NCBI GenBank assembly: GCA_963682175.1
Contig: OY821779.1
Coordinates: 2,306,501 to 2,370,500, forward strand
Source: Triglochin maritima
Lineage: Eukaryota > Streptophyta > Magnoliopsida > Alismatales > Juncaginaceae
DNA: 64,000 nt
Reading direction: 5' to 3'
Positions 12,211-27,633 of this stretch are shown here, piece after piece (positions within the stretch are counted from its first letter, which is position 1; the number at the start of each line of letters is the position of its first letter). Under the pieces are notes generated by a model. The model saw nothing but the letters and a program-made list of their open reading frames with translations. It did no database searches and was not told where the DNA came from. The position numbers and the translations under genes are program-made.

Positions 12211-12219
12211 TTTCCCGCC
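12211..12219 (+). promoter_or_regulatory. E2F-type site TTTCCCGCC
   Basis: An exact TTTCCCGCC lies 61 bp upstream of the coiled-coil gene's start codon. This is the consensus E2F/DP binding site found in plant S-phase and G2/M gene promoters. Function is inferred from sequence and position only. Confidence 0.5.
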
Positions 12220-12230
12220 AAACGCAAACC

Positions 12231-12237
12231 TATAAAT
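12231..12237 (+). promoter_or_regulatory. TATA-like box TATAAAT
   Basis: TATAAAT about 44 bp upstream of the ATG at 12281, leaving room for a very short 5' UTR. It lies 11 bp downstream of the E2F-type site. Confidence 0.45.
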
Positions 12238-12280
12238 CCCACCCCCAAATCCCAATCCTTCCACCTCTGACTCCCCAACA

Positions 12281-13131
12281 ATGGCGAATCCCTCCAGCTT
12301 CGAGGAGAGATTACACCAAATGGAACGAACTCGGAACGAAAGACACCGTCTTCTTCAGGTAACTCCCCCGAACCCTAACCCTCCCATCTCATGTCTCCTC
12401 CAACCCTCCCCATCTCGCAGGCGGAGAACACCCTCCAAATCCAAAAGTCCCTCGTCCTCGCCTCCAACCTCGCGTCCCTGCAGGACTTCAAGCGGAGGTG
12501 CCTCCTCCTCGAGAAGACCCTAGCCGAGATCGGGACCCGGATCATCGCCGAAAAGGCCGAGATCGAGATGGTGGAGGGGAGACGGAGGCAGGCGGAGGAA
12601 GAGCAGAGGTTTGTTAATTGGTTGTTATAAAGGTGGGATCCTTTCAGGGTTGATTTTGGGGGTTTTCTGGTTTAGGGTTTGGAAAGGTGAGATCTGGGAG
12701 ATGGAGGAGAAGATGAAGGAGAAGGAAAGGTTTTACGAGAAGGAGGGTTTGGAAATGGAGGTATTTAGGGAGAAAGTGAGGGGATGTGTTGAGAAGGCGA
12801 GGTCGGAAGTGGAAGAATTGCGTCAATCCATTTCTCAGGTCAGGTATTACAGTTTCAGTTGACAATTTTTCAGGTTTTGAAGTAGATCATGATTTAGTGA
12901 ATGTTTTAGTTTGTTGATGTTTAACAGCTACAAGCAACGTTGAAGGAATTACAGTGCAAGGATGGGTGTTTGAATAATTCAGAGATCATTGAAGCTGAGA
13001 AAAAGAAGATGGAGCTGCTGGGCGTCAGAGATAATTTAGACAACATGTTGGCAACCAATGGCAGGTTGAAGTCGTTGTTGGAGAAGCAGCTGCAGAAAGT
13101 TCTTGGTAATCAAGACGAGAGCAAAATTTGA
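12281..13131 (+). CDS. Coiled-coil protein of unknown function (210 aa, 4 exons)
   Basis: Exons 12281-12358, 12421-12608, 12676-12838 and 12928-13131 join in phase with standard GT-AG introns of only 62-89 bp. The 210-residue product is almost entirely predicted coiled coil: heptad-like Leu/Ile spacing with Glu, Lys and Arg throughout (for example SFEERLHQMERTRNERHRLL, KEKERFYEKEGLEMEVFREK and the C-terminal LKSLLEKQLQKVLGN). No enzymatic motif, signal peptide or membrane segment. I do not recognise the family. Size, coiled-coil character and the E2F-type promoter element would suit a cell-division or kinetochore subunit, but this is inference. It sits alone between the two DHFR-TS copies, on the opposite strand. 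Confidence 0.8.
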
Positions 13132-14012
13132 TAATTATATGTACCCACTTTGGATTTCTTATGAACCCCTCCTGACGAAGGTTTCAGATGATAGGCAAAC
13201 TTACTGGTGTCACGTGTAACAGATTTACGAGAACTGGTATGGTTAATTTTCATTAAAATAAGAGGGGAAAACATGATTTAGTTTTCGTAATATGTTCTGC
13301 AACAGAACATTGTCAAACATTGCACAGTGAACTCCGGTTGGAGATTGCAAGGCATTTGGTTAACCATGATAAAACTTTAACTTTATTTATAACTACATGA
13401 ATATTTTGTCAAACCTCGATTATTATTTTACCAAGTTAGGAATTCAAGTACTTATATTGGATGAAATGTAGGAAAAATACACATTGTTTTTCTAGCTCAA
13501 TGATGTTGAAAATTGGTTGTAGGAATAAAGCATTCATATGACATTAATCTGGAAATGTTTGATGATCGACCCATACAGTTGTTGCTGGACACTCTTTCCC
13601 ATTAGCATTCAGGGTAAGCTACACTTCATGCAACCAACCAACACTCATCGGATGGAAGAACAAAGAACAGCCACGTAGTTTGCCTTTTCATTCTGATCTG
13701 AATATTTTTCAGCACATCGGATTCAACATACCAGCTAGTTGCAGAGTCTACGAAGAAATCAGTCACTTTGACAGGTTGATTCATGAAGGTGAAGTTGAGG
13801 ACAATCAAATAAGCATATCAATATGTCATTTACCTCGAAGTGCCTGAAGAATAACAAAATAAATTCGCTGTAAGTGCTTATAATTTGCTAGAAGATAATT
13901 CCAAAACATAACTTCATAGGAAACAAATTAATCACAGTGACTTGGTGAGGAAGGTAACTAATTACCTTTCTAATCCTGTTTGGGCTGCAAACGCTCCAAT
14001 TGTATCAGCATT
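13132..14012. other. Convergent 3' region, nothing recognised
   Basis: Lies between the stop of the coiled-coil gene and the stop of DHFR-TS copy 2, and must contain both 3' UTRs. A minus-strand open stretch near 13626-13808 has no family resemblance I can name. Confidence 0.5.
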
Positions 14013-18145
<4,133 letters not shown>

Positions 18146-18802
18146 GAAATGGAGTAGATTATGGCATTTTGGAGGGGAACGTACCTGATTGGAGAGGGAA
18201 TGGAAGGAGGAGTGGGAGTGGAAGGACGAAAGTTTAGGGTTTGTGGTTTTGGTTTGGGTTTACGTTAATCCGCATTGGTTTTGGTTACTTGTGTTGGGTG
18301 GTTAATCTCAAATCATACTCAATTGGTTTTGTTTTTAACTTAAGTCACGATATCTCATGATTTATACTTATCTTTTTTTAGAATGACTACCTTTTATACA
18401 TAGGTACGTATCACTTGTTAAACCAAGTACGAGCTAAGTATGAAATAAAAAAACGATATCAACAGAGTCCACCTTGGATTTTTAGATGATTTACCTTAAT
18501 GGAGAACATAGAACTCCCTTGACTTGCTCTCATTTAGTGGTGAGCAAGAGAGGTAGAGACCCTCGAAGTAAGGTGTGACTTAGGGTCATAAATACTTTCT
18601 TCCAGTAAAGTCGTCACTTGGGCATCGATCTTAGATCGAGAGTGTGTTTCTTCCTTCAGAACCGACCCCCGCATGCGTGTGGGGGTGGCTGGAATGGTTC
18701 ACTTGTTGTGGACTTGTGTGTGAAATTGTGACAATGATTTTGTCCTCTAGTCATGCGACCAACAATAGTTAAAGTCACACGAGAATGATTATTATACATC
18801 CA
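18146..18802. other. Upstream region of DHFR-TS copy 2
   Basis: Holds the 5' UTR and promoter of the minus-strand DHFR-TS gene, including a possible UTR intron donor near 18184. The rest is AT-rich spacer with no gene seen. Confidence 0.45.
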
Positions 18803-18811
18803 TTAAAAAAT
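18803..18811. repeat. 9-bp target-site duplication, left
   Basis: TTAAAAAAT immediately before the MULE; an identical copy follows it at 20597-20605. Confidence 0.85.
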
Positions 18812-20596
18812 GGGATATTTACAGTGGTCTAATCGAAAAATATCGAAATTACGGAAATACACCCTAAAAATTTGAATTTATAGTTGTGCACCCAAAAAAC
18901 TTATGAAATTACAATGATGCACCCGTAACTGACGTTGTTAGCCTCCGTCACATTTAAGTTTGATGAACGTTTGATTACACTCTTTAAAGGGGTATTTATA
19001 GTAATGCACTCGGAAAATATCGAAATTACGGGAATACACCCCAAAAGTTTGAATTTACAATGGTGTACTCGAAAAACTTAAGAAATTACAAGGGTGTACT
19101 CGTAACTCACGTCGTTCACCTCTGTCACATTTAAGTTTGACAGACGTTTGATTACACCATTTAATTAAACCCGACCCGTTTAATTACCCCAAATCCAATT
19201 CCATCCACCTCCCACTTACATCGCTCTCGAACCCTCCCATCCACCTCCCACTTACATCGCCCCAAACCCAACCTCTCACTTCCATCCATCTCCCACTTTC
19301 ACCTCCCACATGTCCATTAATTATTGCAATGGTGCATGTTTGGGATTGTGTTTTGTGCTTCTGTGTCGATCAAAGGTTTGGAAAATTGCAACGTACTCAT
19401 GGTTCTGCGAATTGGACGTGTACCTATCAAATAAACTTGTAATTGACCTCATACCTATCTGTAACAGTAGGTCCCACAATCGTGTGCCTCCGTTTACGTC
19501 TCCAGTAACGGATTGTTATTTTTCATCAATTTTTTTTACTTCCGTACCAATCAAAAGTTAAGAAATTAGCGACGTAATCATGGTTCTATGAAAGTTGGGT
19601 GTGTACCTATCAAATAAACTTGTACTATCATATTTCAACCTACGTTATCACCGAATTGTTCTTAAATTTGCTACTCATTCTTGGCTGCAATTTGGACTAA
19701 ATTTTTAAGTTGTTTTTGGTCAAAGATTGATCGCAATTTGGCTATGTCTTGGATGCATTTTAAGGCCCATTTTTTGTTGCACTTTGATATCCATTATCTC
19801 TGATTTTTTCTAGAATTTTACTACTCATTCTTAGCTGCATTATCACTGAATTGTCCTTGAATTTTACTACTCATTCTTGATTGTCATTTGAGCTAAATTC
19901 TTAAGTTATTTTTGGTTGAAGATTGACTGCAATTTGACTCAATCTTTGATGCATTTTAGGGCTCAATCTTGGCTGCACTTTGACCTACATTGTATTTGAT
20001 TTTTTCCTTAAATTTTACTACTCATTCTTGGCTATAATTTTAGCTAAATTCTTAAGTTTGTTTTGGTTGAAGATTGTCTGCAATTTGACTCAATTTTCGA
20101 TAAGTACACGCCCAAACTTTAGTGGGAGGTGGATGTGGGATTCGGGAGCGATGGAAGTTGGAGGTTGGGATTCTAGAAGTGGGAGGTGGATGGAATTATA
20201 TATGGAATAATTAAACGGGTCGAGTTTAATTAAAAGGTGTAATCAAACGTCTGTTGAACTTAAATTGGACAAATGGTAGCAATGTCAGTTACGGGTGCAC
20301 CACTGTAATTTCATAAGTTTTTCAAGTGCACCACTGTAAATTCAAACTTTTGGCGGTGTATTCTCGTAATTTCGATGTTTTCCGAGTGTACTACTACAAA
20401 TATCCATTTAATTACCCTTAATTAAAGAATGTAATCAAACATCCATCAAACTTAAATGTGATGGAGGCTAACAACGTCAGTTACAGGTGCACAATTGTAA
20501 TATCATAAGTTTTTCTAGTATACCACTGTAAATTCAAACTTTTGGTGTGTATTTCCGTAATTTCGTTGTTTTTGAGTGCATCAGTGTAAATATCCC
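18812..20596. mobile_element. Non-autonomous Mutator-like element (MULE), 1.79 kb
   Basis: Begins GGGATATTTACAGTGG and ends, read on the other strand, GGGATATTTACACTGATG. The two ends are inverted copies over roughly 400-480 bp (left 18812 to about 19310, right about 20125 to 20596). It is flanked by an exact 9-bp duplication TTAAAAAAT (18803-18811 and 20597-20605), the size made by MULEs. Each terminal repeat contains an internal tandem duplication of about 190 bp with several GTGCACCC-like motifs. The middle (19660-20100) holds about three degenerate tandem copies of a unit beginning TACTCATTCTTGGCT. No transposase is encoded, so movement would need an autonomous partner. Confidence 0.88.
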
Positions 20597-20605
20597 TTAA
20601 AAAAT
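20597..20605. repeat. 9-bp target-site duplication, right
   Basis: TTAAAAAAT immediately after the MULE, identical to 18803-18811. Confidence 0.85.
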
Positions 20606-20925
20606 TAATAATCATTATACACCATAAGTAAGAAGAACGGGTCTAATGAATTTCTTTAGGATTTTTTGATTGAATGTCATTACAAAACGTTGTAATTTCC
20701 TGATATTATTATTCCACAACTATTTGTATATATATAATTGAAAAATCAACATTATATCTCAAATGTTATAAAAATTTCGAACATGCGACTCATTTGACAG
20801 ATTCGAACAACTACCTCATCAACCAAATAAAAAATAATTTTTAATTATAAAATTCGCAAATTCAACCTTGTATAATTTTTTTTCCAAACTTCTTATCTCT
20901 CTATCCCTTCTCTCTCTTTAATCCA

Positions 20926-21147
20926 ATGGTCGGCGCTAATGCAAACCCTGACGCTGGCGGGCTACCGGTGTTCCGGCTCACTAGGATCGAACTCCTACAA
21001 GCAGACAACTCTGACACGCTCCATCAAGCACTCGCGGAGACTTCAAGTTCGAGTACCGTGGCTTCGTCGTTGCCAGCCTCGCCAATCTGGAACCGTACAT
21101 GTTCCCCACCTCTGACGAAGTCGTCGTCGTGAACTCCATGTTCGAGC
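20926..21147 (+). pseudogene. DELLA/GRAS pseudogene, upstream fragment
   Basis: The translation starts GGLPVFRLTRIELLQADNSD and, after a +1/-1 frame break near 21025, continues FKFEYRGFVVASLANLEPYM and VVVVNSMFEL. These match consecutive parts of DELLA proteins (FRLTGIG...DNSD, FEYRGFVANSLADL, AVNSVFELHKLL of LHRII). The segment between DNSD and FEYRG is shortened, and everything upstream (DELLA domain, LHRI, VHIID) is missing, so the ATG at 20926 is not a native start. The sequence is cut at 21147 by a copia element and resumes at 27437. Confidence 0.85.
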
Positions 21148-22020
21148 TGTTGATACAATTACAAATATGATCATGTAATACAGTGGGTTACATATGTCGA
21201 ATAAATATTCCATAAGGATCCAGATAAAGCCAACATACAAAAACATGTAAAGGAAAACAAGAAACGCATGAACAATGATCAGAAAGGACCTCAAAGACCG
21301 AGCCGTCAGAAGGCGTCTTGCCTCAGAGAAAATATCGGCTCACATAGCAGTGTGTTTGATGGTCTGCCGGTTTTCTCCCAGGATAGAACGGTCTCACCGT
21401 CGATCGGGCGCACACCGGAGTCGACGGACCACGAAAGCAGCGCGGAACATCGCAAAAATCGGGCGTTGAACAACTCTGGATTCGGAGATAGGAAATCGCC
21501 AGAGAGGGACGATTTTCGTAGAGAGATTATGGGAAATAAATCGTGTGTATTCAGGAGGAACCCGTCATGATATATATATATATATGTATATATATATATG
21601 TATATATATATATATGTATATATATATGTATATATATATGTATGTATGTATGCTTGTAACCGTCAAGGACTTAATTGCAAAAAACAATTATCTTGAGGTC
21701 CAAAAATAAATACACCCATCACCCTGAGGCTAAAGCCTCTAATTTCCCCCCAAATCCCCCGCTGCCACGCCACGCCCCGCCCCGGACCGGGACGGTATGA
21801 GCGCGCGTGTGGAGAATTCTCTCCTCATCTCTTTGCACCTACAAAGTGACAAGTGAATAGTATGTTTATCAACATCCTTCAACTTGTTAGCTTCACCAAT
21901 GTGGGACTAAAAGTGAGGTGAGCACATGGCACATGGGGCAATAGTTCTCATCTTCATCTCAACATTGGATTTCTTCAATTGAGCTATTCATGGGCCTAGC
22001 CCAAACTCAATAATCCAACA
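21148..22020 (-). repeat. 3' LTR of the copia element (873 bp)
   Basis: TG...CA ends. It differs from the other LTR mainly by a longer TA/TATG microsatellite (21571-21650) and scattered substitutions. In element orientation this is the downstream LTR, because coding runs on the minus strand. Confidence 0.9.
21571..21651. repeat. TA/TATG microsatellite in the 3' LTR
   Basis: Runs of (TA)n broken by TATG units. Expanded relative to the matching position of the other LTR at 27032-27058. Confidence 0.85.
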
Positions 22021-22640
22021 ATCCCCCACAAATCCATTGTTGATCGAGCGATCAAACCTTGCAGTCTAGTGCTTTCAGTAATGGTACCTTTCGGGTTTGA
22101 ACCACGACCTGAGTCCTTCAACTTTATCCCCACATGAACTAAGTGAAACGAAGTCTTGAACTTGAACCTTTTGTGTGGAGATGTCCATTGAGAACAACAC
22201 TAAGCAGGTTATGTTGCAATCTACAGGGTTGATGCTTTACCGTCATGCATCTGTATCCTGTTTCATGAATGCTTTCAAGGAATGACCCTCATTCCTCTAA
22301 TTGCGGCCACACAATTGCATTCACATAGTTGGGCTTCTCCAAAGATGCACTGCTAACATCTTGTCTCAAAGACTTGAACTCATTCAGAGTCTACACTCTT
22401 ACTAAACTTGCAGTTTCAGCAACATATCCATTCTTTGGGGTATTGACACAGATACAATGTATGACCTACAATGTATCACCAATGAGTTGCACTTGACTCA
22501 CTCAAGAACTTGTTATTACCACATTGAACCAACTTCGTGGGATCTCCACTCAGATTGGTTGGGTTGCCATTCTAGATGAGTCATGTAATGGGTCTCTGTC
22601 CCATCCCCAACTTGGATTTCAGAACTTGAGCTAGATCAAG

Positions 22641-22940
22641 TCATTTGGTGAAAGGATCAGCTGTATTGTCTTTGGTACCAACAAAATCAACAGCTATCAC
22701 CCTTTCCGAGATCAATTCCCTTACAGACTTCAGTCTGACTTGGATGTGTCTCCTTTGTTTGTGGTTATACTTTGAGCTTCTTAACTTTGCAATAGTAGTC
22801 ATACTATCACAATGCACAGATATTACAGGAACTGGTTTGCTAGTCATCGGCAATTCAGAAAGGAGTCCTTTCAGCCATTCAACTTCCATTCCACTTGTAT
22901 CCAAAGCACAAAGTTCAGCCTCAAATGTAGATCGAGACAA
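22641..22940 (-). pseudogene. copia RNase H remnant
   Basis: [20 protein letters not shown] corresponds to the STxEAEYxA RNase H signature of copia elements, followed by [13 protein letters not shown] and the terminal DNTADPFTK block. Confidence 0.85.
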
Positions 22941-23137
22941 TATGGTCTGTTTTGTAGACCTCCAGGAGACTGCGCCTCCACCCAGAGTAAAAACATACCC
23001 TGTAACACCGTTACTCCCAGAGTTTTTGGCTATACAGCTTGCATCACTATACCCTTCTAGTACAGCTGTGAATTTCCCATAATGCAGCCCAAGAGTAGAG
23101 TACCCTTCAGGTACTTAAGTACTCTATCCAAAGCCTC

Positions 23138-24022
23138 TCAATGAGTACGATCAGGACAACTTGTGTATCTACTAAGTTTGCTCACCGAGAATGAAATATC
23201 TGGTCGTGTGCAATTTACAAGATACATCAAGCTACCTCTAATCTGAGAATATCTCAGTTGTGAAACTGGAACACCACTCTTGTTCTTGTACAAAGGTTTT
23301 GATGAATCATATGAGATTTTCACAGATCTACAATTCGTATAGCCAAATCTCTCAAGAATCTTCTCAACATAGTGAGATTGAGATATGAAAATACCATCAA
23401 CTGACCTAGTCAGTTTGATACCCAAGATCACATTTGCAACACCCATATCCTTCATCTCAAACTTAGTACACAAGAAGGACTTAGTTTCATGTATTATATT
23501 CAAATTAGAGCCAAACAGTAAAATGTCATCAACATATAAACACAATGCAATACATGCATTACTTTCAACTTTGCAATAGACACATTTATCAGAATCAATA
23601 ACCTGGAATCCAAATGATAATATAATTTTGTCAAATTTCTCATGTCAAGCTTTTGGGGCTTGTTTAAGTCCATAAAGAGACTTAACAAGTTTACAAACTT
23701 TGTTCTCATTTTCAGAAGCTACAAATCCTTCAGGTTGGTCCATATAAATTTCTTCTTCAAGGTCACCATGAAGAAAAACAGTTTTTACATCCATTTGATG
23801 GATTGTAAAATCATATACAGACGTCAATGCCAAGAGCACTCGGATAGTAGTCATACGAGACACTGGAGAATAGGTATCGAAATAGTCTATTCCTTCCTTT
23901 TGTTTAAACCCCTTGGCAACTAATCTGGCTTTATACTTATCAATGAAACCATCTGGTTTTAATTTCTTTTTAAATATCCATTTACAACCGATCGTTGAAC
24001 AACCTGGAGGAAGATTTACCAA
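23138..24022 (-). pseudogene. copia reverse transcriptase remnant
   Basis: GCKWIFKKKLKPDG, YKARLVAKGFKQ, KSLYGLKQAPKA and the polymerase active-site box CLYVDDILL are present in order. A stop after KQAPKA and frame changes between 23545 and 23709 disrupt it. Confidence 0.9.
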
Positions 24023-24025
24023 CTC

Positions 24026-24532
24026 TCATGTCTCATTAGAGACAATAGAGTCCATTTCGACCTTAACTGCATCTTTCCAATGCTTTGCTTCAGATGAAGC
24101 CATAGCATCCTTGAAAGTGTTAGGATCACCCTCAATGTGGTATGTGATAAAATCATTTCCCAAATCCTTGGCAATTCGAGAACGTTTGCTCTTTCTAGGT
24201 TCAATTTCAACTTGAGTTTGAGAAGACTCAAAATCGGCAATAGACAAATCTGCCCCCACATTTGTCATCCTTTCCACATGCTCGTGGATGGAACCAGACG
24301 TAGAGGGATCAACTGAAGAAGAAACTTGTTGAGGAACTCCAGATTTCATGGGAAATACATCCTCAAAAAATGTGGCATCACGAAGTTCAACAATTGTGTT
24401 AACATCTATGCCAGATATCTCGGATTTGATTACCAAAAATCTGTACGCATAGCTATTAATCATATATCTGATAAATATTGCATCAACAGTCTTGGGACCA
24501 AGCTTTTTCCTCTTATGTTCAGGGATTAACAC
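24026..24532 (-). pseudogene. copia integrase C-terminal/linker remnant
   Basis: Holds the region between integrase and reverse transcriptase (YRFLVIKSEISGIDVNTIVE, then a Ser/Thr-rich linker and HWKDAVKVEMDSI, the usual lead-in to RT). Confidence 0.75.
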
Positions 24533-24586
24533 TTTTGCAAGACAACCCCAAACTTTAAGATATTTAAGGCTAGGTTTTCGACCACA

Positions 24587-25459
24587 TCAGAGTTCGAATG
24601 GACTATCCTCCTTGTGTTTCTGAGGAACTTTATTCAGAATATGGCAAGCCGTATTCAAAGCTTCTCCCCACATATATTTGGGTAATCCTGAACTCTCTAA
24701 TAATGCATTAATCACATCAGATAATGTTCTATTTTTTCGTTCAGCAATTCCGTTAGATTGTGGAGCATACGGCGCCGTCACCTCATGAACTATGCTAGAA
24801 TCCTGACACACTTGTTCGAACAGGTTGGACGTATATTCATCACCTCTATCAGATCTCAACCTCTTAAGTTTCTTTTCAGTTTGTGTCTCTGCTTCATTCT
24901 TAAAGATAAGAAACTTAGATAACGCTTCATCTTTACTTTTCAAAAGATAAACATAGCAATACTTTGAACTATCATCAATGAAAGTGATAAACTATTTCTT
25001 TTTATCCTTAGTTAACATGTCATTGAATTCACAAGTATCAGTGTGTACTAAATCTAAAATACTAGTATTTCTAGTCACAGAATGAAACAGTCTTTTCGGT
25101 TGTTTAGCTTGTACACACACTTGACATTTTTTATTCTCAATAGCATACTTAGGAATCATATTTAAATTCATCATTCTTTTCAAACATTGATAATTCACAT
25201 GTCCTAAACGTTTATGCCAAACATCACCAGATTCAATGGAATAAACAACAGGAGAAAACACATCTTTAACAGAAATAACATTGAGATTATAAAAAGCAGG
25301 TTCAACATGAATTAAAAAAGCACCACAAGACAAGTACCCCTTGCCAATAAAAGTACCAGAAAGAGTGATCACAACTTTGTTACATTTAAATGTTACTTCA
25401 TAACCCTCAACTACCAGACACGGGCCACTAATAAATATTGCGACGAACAACATGCACAT
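24587..25459 (-). pseudogene. copia GAG-pre-integrase and integrase remnant
   Basis: VWHKRLGHVN and the CQVCVQAKQ zinc finger mark the pre-integrase domain. The catalytic core follows with RLRSDRGDEY and YAPQSNGIAERKNRTL. Stops near 24992 and 24587 interrupt it. Confidence 0.88.
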
Positions 25460-25922
25460 GATGCGTCCTGTGCAGTGAAAGAACTCGTCCTGAAGGTAAC
25501 TTCAAGTCGATACGTCCAATTCCAAGCACCTTTGCAACATTCCCATTGGCCATCGCCATAGAGCTACGATCAACAGGCTGGTAAGAGACAAACATGGAAT
25601 TGTCAGCATATACATGCACATTAGCCCCAGTGTCAACCAACCACTCACGTGGTTCATAAATGGAAAAAACTTGAGGATTAACAGAAACAAACTTACTGTT
25701 GGTCTCATCCACCTCAGTCAATACATTGACCTGTGGAGTCGATTCAGTGGTACCTTGTTGGCGTTTGGTTTTCTTGGATGGACAATCCTTAGCCCAGTGC
25801 CCAACCTGTCCACAATTCCAACATGGTTTGTTTGTTGGCCTTTTTCTGGATTTTGACCTTGGGTTTAGTCTTATTAATAGGTTGTGGTTTTTCTTTAAAA
25901 TGTGACTTAGATGAGGATCCAA
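25428..25922 (-). pseudogene. copia nucleocapsid zinc knuckle and protease remnant
   Basis: Contains CWNCGQVGHWAKDC, a CCHC zinc knuckle, followed by the aspartic protease motif WLVDTGANVHV. Frame-shifted relative to both gag and integrase. Confidence 0.88.
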
Positions 25923-25986
25923 TTAATACGTTTGCCTTTGGTTGGAACTCTACAGGCATCACTGGTTTTTCACCCTGATGTTCCTC

Positions 25987-26586
25987 CTAGATTGCAATTG
26001 CAACCATGAGGTCATCCATAGTTAGTTTTCCTCTCCTATGCTTTAGAGACATCCCGAAGTCCTCCCAGGATCGATGGAACTTCTCAATAATTGACATTAC
26101 CAGAAACTTCTCAGGAAGCTTCATGTCAGCCTCTTTTAAGCCATGGATTAGAATCATAAACTGATGAGCCTGTTCAGTAACTGACTTGCTTTCCACCATT
26201 TGAAACTTAAGGAATTTTCCAACATAATATTTTTCATGACCTAAGTCCTCAGTATTATATTTTTTATCCAACTCATCCCATAAATCCTTTGCGGTCATAG
26301 AAGCAGAGGAGGACGAACTGTAAACATCAAATAACACGTTGGACAGAGCCAACAGAATGCAACCTCGACATAATTTGTCCTTCTCTAGCCACAGTTCTTG
26401 TGCTGCTTTGATTTTGGGATCTTCAATTTCAGAAAGTGGGAAAGCATTTTCAATTACATCAACTAACCCAATAATGGTGAACCAGATCTTCATACGTTGT
26501 TGCCAACGTTTGAAATTCTGCCCGGAAAATTTTTCCGACATGCCTGACATGTCCACTTTTGGCGCAAACGAATTATTAGACGACAT
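25987..26586 (-). pseudogene. copia gag remnant
   Basis: Starts MSSNNSFAPKVDMSGMSEKF and carries gag-like segments NFKRWQQRMKIWF, DLWDELDKKYNTED and the helix with LVMSIIEKFHRSWEDFGMSL. It ends at an internal TAG (25987-25989) before the zinc knuckle, which lies in another frame. Confidence 0.85.
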
Positions 26587-26610
26587 AATTAACAATATTT
26601 TCTCTGAGAT

Positions 26611-27431
26611 TGTTGATACAATTACAAATATGATCATGTAATACAGTGGGTTACATATGTCGAATAAATATTCCATAAGGATCCAGATAAAGCCAACATA
26701 CAAAAACATGTAAAGGAAAACAAGAAACGCATGAACAATGATCAGAAAGGACCTCAAAGACCGAGCCGTCGGAAGGCGTCTTGCCTCAGAGAAAATATCG
26801 GCCCACATACCAGTGCGTTTGATGGTCTGCCGGTTTTCTCCCAGGATAGAACGGTCTCACCGTCGATCGGGCGCACACCGGAGTCGACGGACCACAAAAG
26901 CAGCGCGGAACCTCGCAAAAATCGTGCGTTGAACAACTCTGGATTCGGAGATAGGAAATCGCCGGAGAGGGACGGTTTTCGTAGAGAGATGATGGGAAAT
27001 AAATTGTGTGTATTCAGGAGGAAACCGTCATGATATATATATATATATATATATATATTTATTCTTGTAACCGTCAAGGACTTAATTGCAAAAAACAATT
27101 ATCTTGAGGTCCAAAAATAAATACACCCATCACCCTGAGGCTAAAGCCTCTAATTTCCCCCCAAATCCCCCGACGCCACGCCACGCCCCGCCCCGGACCG
27201 AGACGGTATGGGCGCGCGTGTGGAGAATTCTCTCATCATCTCTTTCCACCTACAAAGTGACAAGTGAATAGTATGTTTATCAACATCCTTCAACTTGTTA
27301 GCTTCACCAATGTAGGACTAAAAGTGAGGTGAGCACATGGCACATGGGGCAATAGTTCTCATCTTCATCTCAACATTGAATTTCTTCAATTGAGCTATTC
27401 ATGGGCCTAACCCAAACTCAATAATCCAACA
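26611..27431 (-). repeat. 5' LTR of the copia element (821 bp)
   Basis: TG...CA ends, closely matching 21148-22020. In element orientation it precedes gag and would carry the promoter. Its TA run (27032-27058) is shorter than in the partner LTR. Confidence 0.9.
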
Positions 27432-27633
27432 CGAGCTCCACCGCCTCCTCTTCCAGTCTGGATCCCTCGAGAAAGTCCCTTTGATGATCAAATTGATGAA
27501 CCCGATCATTGTGACCGTCGCCGAGCAAGAGGTGAACCGATTCAACGAGACCCTTCAATACTACTCGAGCATGTTTGAATCGCTGGAAGGAGGACCGTGT
27601 TCGACGAACGAGATAAAAAGACTAGCATCGTGA
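27432..27633 (+). pseudogene. DELLA/GRAS pseudogene, downstream fragment
   Basis: Resumes exactly at the codon where the upstream fragment stops: GAG CTC CAC follows ATG TTC once one copy of CGAGC is removed. It reads [20 protein letters not shown], then [20 protein letters not shown] and MFESLEG, matching the LHRII/PFYRE region of DELLA proteins (EKV...MKPEIVTVVEQE...RFTESLHYYSTLFDSLEG). A TGA at 27631 ends it; the SAW domain is absent. Confidence 0.85.

Larger units (their letters stand above)
21148..27431 (-). mobile_element. Ty1/copia LTR retrotransposon, degenerate, inserted in the DELLA pseudogene
   Basis: Two near-identical LTRs (21148-22020 and 26611-27431), both TGTTGATAC...AATCCAACA in plus orientation, bracket a coding region that reads on the minus strand in the order gag, zinc knuckle, protease, integrase, reverse transcriptase, RNase H. 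That order defines Ty1/copia. The target duplication is CGAGC (21143-21147 and 27432-27436). The polypurine tract in element orientation (TTGTGGGGGAT) abuts the left LTR at 22021-22031. No convincing tRNA primer site is visible next to the right LTR. Stops and frame changes break the polyprotein in several places, so the copy is non-autonomous. Confidence 0.95.

Noticed and set aside
13626..13808. Minus-strand open frame of 60 codons
   Set aside because: No family resemblance, no splice-linked neighbours; located between two convergent 3' ends.
20926..21132. Plus-strand 68-codon frame as a real short gene
   Set aside because: Only its first 35 or so codons match DELLA; after the frame break it is nonsense, so it belongs to the pseudogene.
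26580..26610. tRNA-Met primer-binding site next to the copia 5' LTR
   Set aside because: Only a short partial match (TCAGAG) is visible; too weak to call.
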